Source: Liopterus haemorrhoidalis (Eukaryota > Arthropoda > Insecta > Coleoptera > Dytiscidae). Taken from it: 64,000 nt of DNA. This document shows, piece after piece, positions 1 through 10,343 of this stretch. Location: the NCBI GenBank assembly GCA_963971575.1, contig OZ020613.1:43638239-43702238 (forward strand). Reading direction: 5' to 3'. The notes under the pieces are model-generated. The model was not told the origin of the DNA. It made no database searches and was given only the letters and a program-made list of their open reading frames with translations. Position 1 is the stretch's first letter, and each line of letters opens with the position of its first letter. Position numbers and translations under genes: made by a program.

Positions 1-148
1 TTAACAGCTTAATATTTGACATTGGCTTAATATTTTTCCGTTTTTTTTTTTTTTGTTGTTGGAAAGTTACACATCTCGCCTGTTTAAAGATATCATTGTA
101 TGCTCTAAAAATATCAAAAACTTTTTTTTTAAATTAATTTTGTTGAAA

Positions 149-739
149 ATGAAACGGTCGAAAATTCGCACTATTATGAAATATGAGTTCTTACGTGAAA
201 CTACGGCATCGCAGACCACGCGAAACATTAATAGTGTACTTGGCTCTAGTGTTACTACGTAGCAGACAATATCAAATTGGTTCGCCAAATTTCGTATAGG
301 TAACTTAAAAACCAAACAAAAAAAAAAAAAAAATGTCTCATCGATCACAGCAGAAATATACCGCAACCAACTGGACGAAATTATGCAAAAACTTAAAGAA
401 AAACAGCCTAGATTGGTCAACAGATCGACTCCTAGCTTATTGCATGATAACCCTAGACCACACACTGCATAAATGACTGTGGCAAAACTACAGGAATTGG
501 AGTTTGAACTTCTTCATCATCCTCCATAATCACCAGACCTAGTCCCCACTGACTACCACTTCCGCAATTTGGACAACTTTTTAATAGGAAAACAGTTTAA
601 ATCCGACAATGCTGTAAAACTGGCCTTCCAGGAATTCATTGACTCTCGTCCGCCAGAGTTTTATACCACCGGCCTGAACAACCTGCCGCTTAAATGGCAA
701 AAGTGTATAGACAATATAGGTGCATACTTTGATGAATAA
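149..739 (+). pseudogene. mariner transposase remnant, internally deleted
   Basis: Starts at an ATG at 149 (MKRSKIRT) with the N-terminal helix-turn-helix region of a mariner-family transposase (ISNWFAKFRIGN). The catalytic-domain motifs LHDNPRPHTA and SPDLVPTDYHF follow, which carry the second and third acidic residues of the D,D34D triad. The C-terminal signature LPLKWQKCIDNIGAYFDE ends at 739. Breaks visible in the sequence: a stop at 260-262, a frame change across the A-run near 318-333, stops at about 472 and 528, and loss of the whole segment that should contain the first catalytic Asp. It cannot encode an active enzyme. Family assignment is firm from the motifs; the subfamily and the inverted repeats are not visible. 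Confidence 0.82.
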
Positions 740-1156
740 AATAATTCCTTATATTTGTAAGTTATCAACCAACTTTGCCTTTTTTCTACAAATTACATCC
801 TTGACGACCCAATATATATAGTACTCACTTAAATGCATGGATATTGTGTTGGTACTTAAGTATATCGTATGTCGCGCTACAGTGCATACGTTGAAATTCA
901 ACTGAATACTACTTTTGTATTTGCACGTTATTGTACATAATCTCACAAATTATAGAATGCTGTGTAGAAATTTTTACAAGGAGTGCAAATAAGCTGTTTC
1001 TAAGTGCCTTAAGACACATTCGATAAGAAAAAAAATAATAATGTCTCTATTTTATCGTATTTATATTATGTAAACATATTTGTAAACAGGCATCTATTCG
1101 TGAAGTCATGTACCTACTTCTTGTAAAAATTCAACTATACGTATGTATGTATATAT

Positions 1157-2008
1157 TAGGGCTGCTCAACTAGACGATCGCGATCTACCGGTCAATCGCG
1201 GCGTGATTTTAAGTAGATCCTTAGATTCTCTTGCTTCCATGTACTTAAAAATACATTTTATAAATATAAAGTAAAAATTAAAACAAGCTTCTCGCTAGCC
1301 TACGTTCAAATGTCGTATTGAAATGTTTAATAAATGTTGTATGTAAACGTTATATAATAGATTTTTATTTTTTCTCTAAATTCAATGCCATGGGAGTGAC
1401 CGGCAAAGAAATTCTAATCAAAATTACTAACGATAAAACGCGTAATTGTCCGCACAATCGATCACGTTTTCTTGAGTGAGATAAGTAATTGGCAAGATGA
1501 TAGCCTATCGCAATGTAATGTATAATTTTCCTACATTTTCCGTAACGAAGACTGGTGATCGCACATCAAAAAGGCACTAATTTTTAAAAATACACCGAAA
1601 AAAAACTTGATCTTAACATATCCTAACCAAAAAAACATAAAAGCAAAAATGCATTTCCTAAACATTTTGCATAAAATTCGTTGGCGATCAATGTGTTACC
1701 AACCGTCGGATTAAAAGTGCAGCCTTGGAGGGCCTATAAAGAATCTTCATAAACATTTTTTCGTAAATTTTGTTTAGCGAATTAGGTTATTTTTACATGA
1801 AAAGTAGCTTTAAAATTGCAATATATAATGAATTTTTTAATGAGGAAGGACCCCCCCCCTCGGGAGAGCACTATATATCGACCCCCCTCGGGAGGGCACT
1901 ATATATCCCCCCCACCGGTGGCCAGCTAAGCATTCTGGTCGATCGTGGTAACAATATATATATAAAAAAAAAATTAGATCTCAAATACAAAAAGGTTGAA
2001 CAGCCCTG
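1157..2008. mobile_element. non-autonomous hAT-type DNA transposon
   Basis: The ends are inverted repeats, TAGGGCTGCTCAAC on the left and the reverse complement of CAGGGCTGTTCAAC on the right. They are flanked by an exact 8-bp duplication GTATATAT (1149-1156 and 2009-2016), the length hAT transposases make. The target is a short TA-rich run, so part of the match could be chance. No transposase domain is readable inside. The interior has an odd C-rich patch (1850-1915) in which a block reading CTCGGGAG and CACTATATAT is repeated twice. The 92-codon open frame across this patch looks like chance. Confidence 0.75.
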
Positions 2009-2016
2009 GTATATAT

Positions 2017-2834
2017 TGTTTCCGAAGGCCATGAATGAAAATGAGTGATAAAATCTAGTCCATCATTAGTATTAGCATGAGTAAAAATTTTATAGATTGG
2101 CTTACCGTCAATGGTATACAGTAATATGGATTTTAGCTAGGTTATTACTATTTCGTTTCAAACGAATGTACTCGTATTTTAATCTGGGCTATAAGATACA
2201 TTTTTAATTTCTTTTTTCTTTTGAAAATTCGTTTTAAATTAAAAAATGTTTACAAATTGCTTTCCAACAGACCCTACGTTTAAGCTAATGATTTTACAAG
2301 CTGATTAGCGGAAATGAAAGTAAAGCATATAGACTGCTAATCAGATAACACCATTAAAATCCAATGGAATATATCTTGAATGAACTGGACCGTCGAGCGT
2401 GAGCTAGGTCCATTTGGCCAAAATCGATACGGGAATTTGTGAACATTTGGGAAAAATGAACTAAAATAACTAATGATTATCATCAAAATTTGGTGGAAAG
2501 TCTGCTCAAAAGAGGTTCTTCGTAAATTTCACCATCTTTTCGATATACGGGTTCAACAATTGAATACATATGCCAAATTTCAAGTCTAGCTCTGTAGTTA
2601 CATATTCTACCGAACATACAGACACAGGAGTGCCAACCTACAGGCTGTTTGACATTATACTATTCTCCTAAGCACAACGGATCTTTTGGGTAGTACTGAC
2701 AAAAAGTATAATGTAAAACACAAAACTTCCTTCAAATTTACAATGCTATCCAACATCCAACACAATTTTGAAAACTGCCTCCAGTCAAACTGTATTTGAG
2801 GTACAGATACCACTCCAAGGATACCAACCTACTT
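2017..2834. other. intergenic stretch without recognised features
   Basis: AT-rich sequence with no convincing frame, RNA or transposon end. I saw nothing I could name. Confidence 0.5.
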
Positions 2835-2888
2835 TTTAGGGTTTTGTAGGTATGCCAATAAAAAACCTTATACCATCATTTTGTCTGT
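2835..2888 (-). repeat. truncated end of an R1 element
   Basis: About 54 bp matching the terminal part of R1 (TTTTAGGGTTTTGTAGGTAT followed by the CTTATACC and TTGTCTGTC words), abutting the larger R1 copy to its right. It is a separate fragment in the same orientation. Confidence 0.65.
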
Positions 2889-3950
2889 CAAACAAATATG
2901 TAATTAATAGAGTATAGTCGATTTTTAGGGTTTTGTAGGTATGACCAAAAAACCCTTATACCGTCATTTTGTCGTCTGTCTGTCTGTTCGGTAAAAATTG
3001 TAGCCAAACGGCTAAACCTAGAGAGTTGAAATTTAGCATTCTTATACAACTTTTTGACCCGCACATAGGAAAAATACTAACACATCTAAAAAACATACCC
3101 CCCTAAAAATATAAACAAATATTTGCTCATCGAAAAAAAAATATTTTTTTAAAATTCTTAGTTGGGTAACAAATGAAAGCCCTTAGTACGTGGATTAACG
3201 ATCAAAATTTTATTTTTGCAAAATAAATTAATTGACGCAATTTTTGCCAAAATTGTGCAAAAAAAAATTGTCCCCCACCCTATAGCCAAGATGGTTTAAA
3301 CTAAAAATCTCAAAAAATTCTAAGTAATGTACGTTTGTATGAACCGGAATAGTACAACAGGAATTTTTGATCAGATTATGTTTTCGGAAAGTAACGCATT
3401 TTTTGTTTTTTGCTTGACCACGTAAAATATTTAATAACTTATCCAACACAGTGAACCAGCGTGCTTTGATAGTGTAATGGCTAGCATGCTCGCGTTCTAA
3501 TTTGCAAACTAAGGTTCGCTCCGCTTTCGAGGCAATTTTATTTTTTGTTTTTTTTTGCATTTTTATTTTGTTTAAATAAAAAATGTCAAATTTTCAAAAT
3601 TCTAGTTCTATTTGGGCAAATGTGGCATTTAATTTTTAAAAGTGTAAATTTAATACCCAGTGGAAATTGTTGAAATTGAATACACGAAATCAAAGGGGCG
3701 GGGTTATGACTTAAAACAACCAACGGAAGCCATAGGCGCAATTTTCAAAATCTTAATGAACCTTGCTATATAAAAAAAAAAAAATACTGCACATATTTAG
3801 TAACCTAAATAATGGTATTAGGCATTCGAATTAAAATTTAAAAAAAAAAAAAAAAATTAACATAAAGTTTGTTTTGGCGTCCCAAATAATCATCATTCAT
3901 TTACTAAATAACTGCGAAACCCTAAAATGTGTGAAAATTCACACTTAACA
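2889..3950 (-). mobile_element. R1 repeat, copy 1 (TIR-bearing, about 1 kb)
   Basis: R1 is my name for a recurring element in this window. Its ends are imperfect inverted repeats, TTTTAGGGTTTTGTAGGTAT at 2923 and the complement of TTTTAGGGTTTCGCAGTTAT near 3908-3927. Just beyond the second end lies the short palindrome GTGTGAAAATTCACAC, shared by copies 1, 2 and 3. The interior carries a (GTCT)n stretch and a tRNA-like segment (3468-3525: TAGTGTAATGGCTAGCATG, later GGTTCGCTCC) resembling A and B boxes. No transposase is present. The 33 bp at 2889-2921 also occur next to copy 3, beside the finger exon of gene C, so they may be old host sequence and not part of the element. Confidence 0.7.
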
Positions 3951-4313
3951 TCAATTTTTTTATTCTGTACTGTTTAGTTTTCTGGTACTTTAAATAATTC
4001 TGATTGAGATACGGTAGGTAAATAAAAACTATACTGACATATAATTAAATGAAGATTCAGCACAATCTCAATATTCCTGAATATTATATATTTCAATTTA
4101 TAATACGTTACGAGATCTTGTGACTATGGTAACTGTTGTGTTGTAACTGGACTTTTATGGAACCATGTGAACTTGTAAATCTAGCTTTTCAATTTTTGGT
4201 TAAATTTCTTTATATTAAGGTTATATTTATTCAAAGCTTCAAAACAAAAGTCAGATTGTCAAATTCCAAATTAACGTATTAAAATTGTAAAACATAAACA
4301 TTAATGTCAATTA

Positions 4314-5070
4314 ATAGGAGAAACTTTTTAAGATCACAGCGCCATATGCGGCAAATCTGGAACACTCGAGAGTAACATTAAACTGTCATTTGTGTTTACA
4401 TGGTGAAAATGAACACGAACTGTATTTTTCTATTTTCCAAGTTTTTTTGGGTCTTTTTCCTTATTTAAAGGTAATCTACGAATTACAAGATATGTCATAA
4501 TATACTATTCTAAAGAACTTTCAATAGCTTTCATTGTATTTTTAATTCTTTTTGACTATCTGTCAATATGACATCAACAAAAATATGTTAAATATATTAG
4601 TAAAAAATAAAAATCTCTGCCTGAAGAAGTGGAAGAGCCTTTTAATATATCAACTGATGATTTAGGCAAATTATGGGTGCGGTAAGAGCCTTTGCTTAGT
4701 CTTTTCTTGGACGTAAAAAATCACTTTTAAAAGTTGCTCGCTGCATTTTATGCCCATTTTTAATTTTTGGATCTATATAGACATCTGTGTATGATAGAGA
4801 CCTACGATCCACTTTCTCTGCCTCCAAATGTCATTTCAAATGATATTGTTCCCGATTTAGGGAAATTATGGAATGTTAAAGTAGATTTCTTCTTTATTCA
4901 CGATTTACATTGCGGCTTACAACAAAATGGATTGTTTTTTGCCATGACTCACAAAAATAAAACACAATCAACAAAAAAACACGTATTTCTCCATTGAACA
5001 AAACAATGTCACAGTCGTTTCTTCCGAAAATCGCCACTAGATGTCAGGGCGCTTAGAAAGTTTCCCCTAT
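4314..5070 (-). mobile_element. P-like (THAP) non-autonomous element, copy 1
   Basis: Left end ATAGGAGAAACTTTTTAAGA and right end complement of ATAGGGGAAACTTTCTAAGC form the inverted repeats. The flanks contain GTCAATTA on the left and, one base out, GTCAAATA on the right, close to an 8-bp duplication with one mismatch. The body is about 760 bp and aligns, inverted, with 19331-20101. On the minus strand it carries decayed THAP-like coding sequence; the plus-strand frame at 4767-4997 is the shadow of it. Assignment to the P superfamily is inferred from the THAP-like domain in copy 2 and the TIR/TSD layout. Confidence 0.65.
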
Positions 5071-5147
5071 AGTCAAATATTTTGAAAGGTGATATTACAG
5101 AATAACCAACCAAGATGATACTATAAATACACAACATAAAAAATTAA

Positions 5148-5335
5148 TTAATTGGTGTCGTGAAGAATTAAGCTGGTGGTAGGTATAGGTGTTTAAATTA
5201 AACTCGTGTTGTCGTTTTGACTAGTTTCGTGGGTGATCCACATCATCAGGAAATTTTAATGAACAACTACAAATTAATACAATGCCGTCAATAATAAAGT
5301 CATTCCATATATGAAACATACAAATAAATATAAAA
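5148..5335 (-). repeat. left outer arm of a large inverted repeat (ribozyme unit)
   Basis: This 188-bp stretch is the reverse complement, with a modest number of changes, of 9760-9958. It contains a hammerhead-type motif on the minus strand and looks like the pseudo-LTR of a Penelope-like element or a retrozyme unit. The arm continues at 8376-8521 after a Helitron insertion. Confidence 0.8.
5205..5262 (-). ncRNA. hammerhead ribozyme motif, left arm
   Basis: On the minus strand: CTGATGA (5249-5243), one extra base, stem II GTGG/CCAC with a 5-nt loop, GAAA (5228-5225), the self-complementary ACTAGT forming a potential two-molecule stem III, then the cleavage-site TC. Compared with the right-arm copy, the first base pair of stem I is lost (A opposite C) and stem II is one pair shorter, so this copy is probably weaker. 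The core is recognised from the known hammerhead consensus; activity is inferred. Confidence 0.6.
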
Positions 5336-5772
5336 TCTATATGTATAAAAATTAATATTTGTGGCTATTTCCGGAAATTCTAACCCACTTCCAGATATGC
5401 TACCGAGTTGAAATTTTGCATACAGGTAGAAAATGCCTTTCAGCGAGAATGCGGGATATATACTGACTTCGTCGAGCGTTCGGCCAATATCGGAAATGGC
5501 GCGACTGTAAACATTAATGTCAGTGGATGGATGCTTTGTTAGAACTGATTAGAGTTTTCGTTATTCAATTATTTAGCAAAACTTAAGATCATAGTTTTTG
5601 ATTAGTGTATGTAGAGGCAACACCTGTTTTCTGGTTTTTTATTTTTACGGATATTTATGAATTTTGTTATTTTATTTATTTATTTTTTCGACGAAGGGCC
5701 ATTAGAGTGCGCTCGATTAGCATTTTTTTTAGTGTGAGCTTATTCTTCTATTTTTGTTTAATAAAATCTTCT

Positions 5773-5880
5773 TCTATACATATAAAAGAGAATATTAATG
5801 TGAATGTTCGGAAATTCTAATCCATTTGCAGATATGGCACCGAGTTAAAATTTGATATACAGATGGAAATGCCGCTAATA
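5773..5880 (+). repeat. second Helitron 5'-end-like segment
   Basis: TCTATACATATAAAAGAG followed by about 90 bp that repeats, with changes, the start of the element at 5336-5450 (shared words GGAAATTCTAA, CAGATATG, ACCGAGTT). It is either an older Helitron 5' end or an internal duplication. Confidence 0.6.
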
Positions 5881-6017
5881 TAACAAAAAAAAGTCGTTTC
5901 AGAAAAAAGAAATCATGAATTTTGTTTTTAGTTATATTGGTACGTCTATGTACTTCTGAAATATACAGTTAGAAGACAAAAATTTCCTGTAACTGTTCAA
6001 GTCGCCTGAGATTTCAT

Positions 6018-6690
6018 ATGCTAACATTGGGTACATTCGATTTGACGCTCCGAGCGTTCCGAGCACGTTCTGTACACTCAAACGTGTTCGATTTGACGCT
6101 CGGAGTACACTCAATTGCATTCGTTTTGCGATCGAGCGAGCATTTAGAGTGCGCTCTATGTGTTCGGGGTTTTAAGACCGAGCATATGGAGTATGACGGA
6201 AAAAAGTGGGGGAACGGCGGGAAAGAAATGAAAAAAAGAAAAAATAAAATTAAATTATAAATAAAATAAAAATAATAGCCTTAGACAAATAATATTGTTA
6301 TTTGTCTATGGCTACAGAGTACGGCCATTTTATGTATTTGTGACGTTCTGTAAACAGCAAAATAATTATTAAAATACACCGTGCATAAAATTAAAATGGA
6401 AAAAACTCATTAAATTAATTCATTAATTATTATTTAATTTTTAATTAATTTTATTTCTTCATCATTGAAAAAAAAAAATCAAGGAAAAATCGAGGTATAT
6501 AATTTTGATTCATGACTGACGTGAACTAATCTGACAGTAAAAACGACGCCTAAAATTGTAGGGTTAGATTTTATAAACATTACATTATTGACAAGAACGC
6601 TCGCTCCGTTAGTGCTCTATTCATGACGTCACCATCAACTGTTCGCTCAGCGCTCGCTCTACTCTGTACAACTCGAATGCACCCATTGAG
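6018..6690. repeat. inverted zone rich in GAGCG words
   Basis: 6018-6160 repeats words such as TTTGACGCTC and GAGCG. 6600-6690 has a related block in the opposite sense (complement of AATGGGTGCATTCGAG near 6670-6690, compared with ATTGGGTACATTCGAT at 6025). This suggests a smaller inverted-repeat element within the Helitron. No coding content is seen. Confidence 0.4.
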
Positions 6691-6769
6691 TTTTATAATT
6701 TTTAATAACTGAAAAATTTCTTAATTAAAACCATAATTAAAATATAGGCTATAAGGCATCTAAAAATTT

Positions 6770-7614
6770 TTATTCTTAGAGAGTGTTTCGAGGTTAAAAC
6801 TATTTACTAAAAAACTTAACATATCTCTGTTCTTATTCACTTGACAGCAAAAAATATATAACAAATATTGTTAATAATAAGAAAAAAAAATATTTTCTGT
6901 TCTATGCATTTTTTCAGTTGGTTGAATATTTGGGATATTAAGAGGGAGACCGAAAAATTAAAAATTTTAAATATCACTCTTATTATTTACATCAGCAAAA
7001 ACGTGTGTAGCAAACAATTTTTCTGAATGAATTATTTCATCATTTAAATGAATATTTTGGGAAGTTGCGGGGAGGACACCCTAAAAAACTGTTTAAATAT
7101 TTCACATTTTATTGACTTAACAGCAAAAACGTATAGGACAAAATAATAGATTTATAATAAGAAAATAAATTATTTATGTTCTATGTTTTTTTTTTGTTTT
7201 CAGTTATTCAGTTTTCAGGTGAATATTTTGGTGAGTTACGGAAGGACACCTTGAAACAATACTTTTGAAATAACTTATTTATTAATAGCAAAAACGCATG
7301 CGATGAAATTTGTTTCCAATAAGAAAATAAATAATTTTTGTTCCAAGCATTTTTTTTTTGAACGGGGGGGGGGGGGGAGCTAAAGCAAAAATCTTGAAAT
7401 ATCTCACTTTTTATTTATTATACATCAAAAATATACATATATAAGACAATTTTCTTAGAATGAAGAAACGATTATTTTCTGTTTAGTGCAGTTTTTAATG
7501 CATATTTGGGGGGCTAGAGTAAATATATCACTTATTATTGACTTAGCATAAAACATGTTGTTTAACGACAAAAGATGTTTAAATTAAATAAACAAATCTT
7601 TTCTATTTAATACA
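6770..7614 (+). repeat. tandem repeat, about six diverged units of roughly 145 bp
   Basis: Units share an order of words: a variant of CAGCAAAAACG, then AATAAGAAAATAAATTATTT, then TTCTATGC, then GAATATTTTGG, then a GGAGGACACC-like word. Unit anchors lie near 6845, 6990, 7120, 7275, 7425 and 7545. Helitrons often carry internal tandem repeats, so this fits its location. Confidence 0.7.
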
Positions 7615-8375
7615 TCTATATATAAATATAAAGTTTGAGGTTCTGTTTGTACATTAAACATTTTTTTTTATTATTTTGACTTTGATAGCTTTATTATACT
7701 TAAAACAATTTTAACATTTTTAGAATTATTATGTCTGTCTGTCTGTGATTTTTTTTTCCAATAAAATCTTAATACCTACTGGTCGGACTTATATGAAATT
7801 TCGTATATATCGTTATAATATTGTCAGTTGCATGATAGGATACTTTTTATCGGCGTACCTCGGTTAACGGATTCCCACTTTAACGAACTATTTTGAAAAT
7901 CTGATATTTACGAACCAATATCCATCTGTATTTCCGTCAGTCTGTTTCTCTCTAATACAAGACCCAATCGAGGTTTCTTTTTATGTAACCTCGGTTAACA
8001 AATTACTGTTTTAAAATTTGTTTTAATGTTTGTATATTTGCTATTAAAAAAACAGTGTTTCTCTCTTCTGATAACTTTGATTCTAAAATATCATTCACGT
8101 GACATTCTATAAAAAATATATATTCGGAAATATTAGTCGCAAATATATTATTAGTACATTAGAATATAATGTGTTATTAATAAAAAAGTCCTTACTAAAA
8201 TTATTTGTGTACAAGTACATATTTATGAAATGGTACGAGTAAAGCAAAAAATATATAATTGGACCATACTAAAATGATTCTCACCAAACTAAATTGAACC
8301 CACTGCGACATAAACCTGGTATAAACTGGCTACGGCTGCTTTTTTCCGGTAGCGAAGCATCGGGTACACTGCTAG
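7615..8375 (+). mobile_element. possible nested short Helitron sharing the 3' end
   Basis: TCTATATATAAATATAAAGT at 7615 is preceded by A and matches Helitron 5' termini. With the common 3' hairpin and CTAG at 8375 it would make a 761-bp element. Whether it is a second insertion or a captured 5' end cannot be told here. Confidence 0.5.
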
Positions 8376-8521
8376 TGTAATATAGATACTGACCTAATTC
8401 TGATATAAGAATCAGAACTTACAATGTACTAAATCTTAACAAAGCATGGTGTGTACATAACCTAGACGGTTTCCATATTAAAATTGTATCGGAACTGAAA
8501 AGATCAAGACCGATTTGAGAA
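8376..8521 (+). repeat. left inner arm of the large inverted repeat
   Basis: Reverse complement of 9087-9188 plus 9728-9762. Word order is continuous with the outer arm once the Helitron is removed. The palindromic GATATAAGAATCAG word near 8402 appears in both arms. Confidence 0.8.
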
Positions 8522-8707
8522 CTATAAAACACATCGTGTGGGAAACATCCCAAAAACACAAATCAAACCGATTTAAAACGTAAGAAAACATCACACACAG
8601 TTTGACTAGTAGTAGCTCGGAAACGAAGTGGTTATGGTACGCAACATGTGACTTGATACAGCGTGGCGCTAAATTTGAAACAGTGGGAACATATAAAATA
8701 TTAAATA

Positions 8708-8975
8708 TAGCCAACGGAGTGGCCGAGCGCATTAAGTCGTGCGGTTTTAGACTGGTAGACAGTCTGGACTTGGGCGGTCTGTGGTTCGAGCCTGCTTCGT
8801 TGGTGATATTATTCGGGCGAGAATAATATGTTTACATTACTCTCATTTTCACAATCATTCACCCCTCATCCAGGTGTAGGAGCTCGCCCCCTGGCATCGG
8901 CGATTAGCCTGGTTGCAGAAATAAAGGCCGATGTAAAATAAATAATATAATAATAATAAAATATTAAATACTATT
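8708..8975 (+). mobile_element. SINE with a tRNA-Leu-like head
   Basis: 8710-8802 folds as a class II tRNA. The acceptor CCAACGG pairs with TTCGTTGG, an A-box-like TGGCCGAGCG follows, the anticodon-loop region TTTAGAC contains UAG (Leu), a long variable arm follows, and the B box is GGTTCGAGCC. A 170-bp unrelated body follows (CATCCAGGTGTAGGAGC near 8868), ending in an AATAAATAATATAATAATAA tail. The body and tail argue for a SINE instead of a cellular tRNA gene. It lies in the spacer between the arms of the inverted repeat. Confidence 0.75.
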
Positions 8976-9086
8976 AGAGAAATGAAATAATATCAACAAC
9001 GAAACAAGTACCGTATCTGCAACCTAAGGTATACAAGTGGCAGGAGAAGAAAATCAGTCAACACACATATTCAACATTTGCAATCT

Positions 9087-9188
9087 TTCTCAAATCAGTC
9101 TTGATCTTTTCAGTTTCGATACAATTTTAATATGGAAACTGTCTAGATTATGTACACACCATGTTTTCTTAAGATTTAGTACATTGTA
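9087..9188 (-). repeat. right inner arm of the large inverted repeat
   Basis: Pairs with 8422-8521 (about 100 bp, few mismatches). It is interrupted at 9188 by a Tc1-like insertion and resumes at 9728. Confidence 0.8.
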
Positions 9189-9725
9189 CAGGATGGGCCA
9201 TGGGAACCTGACAATTTTTGAATGAACATTACACAATGATTTCTCAAGACAAATTTTTTTTATTGTGAATAATGTGATGACCATTCTGCACATAACATGT
9301 TTCAAGCCTGTTCATAAATTCTTGGTGAACGCGGTCAAGTACAGCTTCGTCAATCGCCCGGACTTCTGCACGATTGGCATCCTTTAGTTCATCCAATGTT
9401 CTGGGTTTGTTATTTATTCATGATGTTCCCGCTTGTTCGAAAGTCGTTGACCCATTTGAGAATTGTGTTTCGGCTTGGGATGCTTCCACGGCGCCCAACA
9501 TTAAACTCAATTCGAAACGCTCTTTGAGCCGCTATTACTGATTCACCGTTTTTGACAAACGCGTCATACACAAACACACGATGTTTTACACCCCATTCAG
9601 CCATGATGTACACTAAACTGCACGAACTGACGGTTGGAATGGAACCTACCGCTTGCTTCTACCCCCCCCCCTTCCTGCAGAGTACTACCCGTTTCAAAAA
9701 CGTCAGGTTCCCATGGACCACCCTG
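9189..9725 (-). mobile_element. Tc1/mariner-type non-autonomous element, copy A
   Basis: Inverted ends CAGGATGGGCCATGGGAACC and complement of CAGGGTGGTCCATGGGAACC, flanked by TA on both sides (9187-9188, 9726-9727). The opposite arm of the inverted repeat has a single TA at this spot, so it is the empty site. The element is 537 bp and keeps only the N-terminal part of a transposase. Confidence 0.82.
9410..9604 (-). pseudogene. transposase DNA-binding (HTH) fragment, copy A
   Basis: From the ATG at 9604 (MAEWGVKHRVFVYDAFVKNG) the frame gives a helix-turn-helix domain like that of insect Tc/mariner relatives annotated as DUF4817: RNTILKWVNDFRTSGNI is the recognition-helix region. It stops after NIMNK because of one inserted base relative to copy B. 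No DDE/D catalytic domain remains. Confidence 0.7.
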
Positions 9726-9727
9726 TA

Positions 9728-9958
9728 TATTCTGATTCTTATATCAGAATTAGGTCAGTATTTATATTATATTTTATATTTATTTGTATGTTTCATATAT
9801 TTAATAACTTTATCATTGACGGCATTGTATTAATTTGTAGTTGTTCATTAAAATTTCCTGATGATGTGGATTATCCACGAAACTAGTCGAAACAACAACA
9901 CGAGTTTAATTTAAACACCTATACCTACCACCAGCTTAGTTCTTCACGACACCAATTA
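9728..9958 (+). repeat. right outer arm of the large inverted repeat (ribozyme unit)
   Basis: Counterpart of 5148-5335 plus the start of 8376-8421. It begins immediately after the Tc1-like insertion and ends at ACCAATTAA, the same word that ends the left arm. It is the better preserved of the two ribozyme units. Confidence 0.8.
9838..9900 (+). ncRNA. hammerhead ribozyme motif, right arm
   Basis: Core in order: CTGATGA (9858-9864), one extra T, stem II GTGGA/TCCAC closing a TTA loop (9866-9878), GAAA (9879-9882), CTAG within a palindromic ACTAGT (9882-9887), then TC with predicted cleavage after C9888. Stem I pairs GAAA (9889-9892) with TTTC (9854-9857). Farther out, AACAAC can pair with GTTGTT, leaving an internal loop as in type I hammerheads. 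The very short stem III fits hammerheads of Penelope-like elements and retrozymes, which act as dimers. An extra base between A9 and stem II is known from a viroid hammerhead. Cleavage is inferred, not shown. Confidence 0.72.
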
Positions 9959-10343
9959 ACTACAACACTGGCGGTGAATATGGACCTAACCAACCATAAA
10001 AAATTAAGTTTCTTACAAAATGAGATATATTATACATAACATGTTGATATAAACTAGCACAATTCAACGATATTTATAAATTAGTTATTATAATCAGACT
10101 TTTATCTGGCACATCAAATTGTTAAGCTGGCAATGAAAAGTAACAAAAGACAGATGTTAAATGTGTCTCTCTAACGCTAATACTTCAGGAAGATAACTTA
10201 GAAGTTTTAATGACGTCAAAAGTTTTAAAGTATAGTGTAAAAGTCTGAGTCAAACATAAGGTAGAAAGTACTTCTTATCCAGAAACAGCAACAGACTATG
10301 AAGTCCGGATGTCCAATCCAATAATATTATATTATTAACTGAC

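Larger units (their letters stand above)
5336..8375 (+). mobile_element. Helitron-type element inserted in the left arm
   Basis: The 5' end is TCTATATGTATAAAAATTAA at 5336. The 3' end has a GC-rich hairpin (about 8346-8363, loop GAA, one bulge) about 8 nt before the terminal CTAG (8372-8375). It sits between A (5335) and T (8376), as Helitrons do, without a target duplication. The opposite arm of the surrounding inverted repeat reads straight through the empty site. The 3.04-kb interior has no Rep/helicase frame, so it is non-autonomous. Two further 5'-like termini (5773 and 7615) and two internal repeat zones lie inside. Confidence 0.75.

Noticed and set aside
67..465. 132-codon minus-strand frame
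   Set aside because: Antisense to the mariner remnant, which explains the sequence on the plus strand.
8710..8802. Functional tRNA-Leu(UAG) gene
   Set aside because: The fold is good, but the sequence runs on into a 170-bp body with an AATAA-type tail and no terminator run, which fits a SINE.
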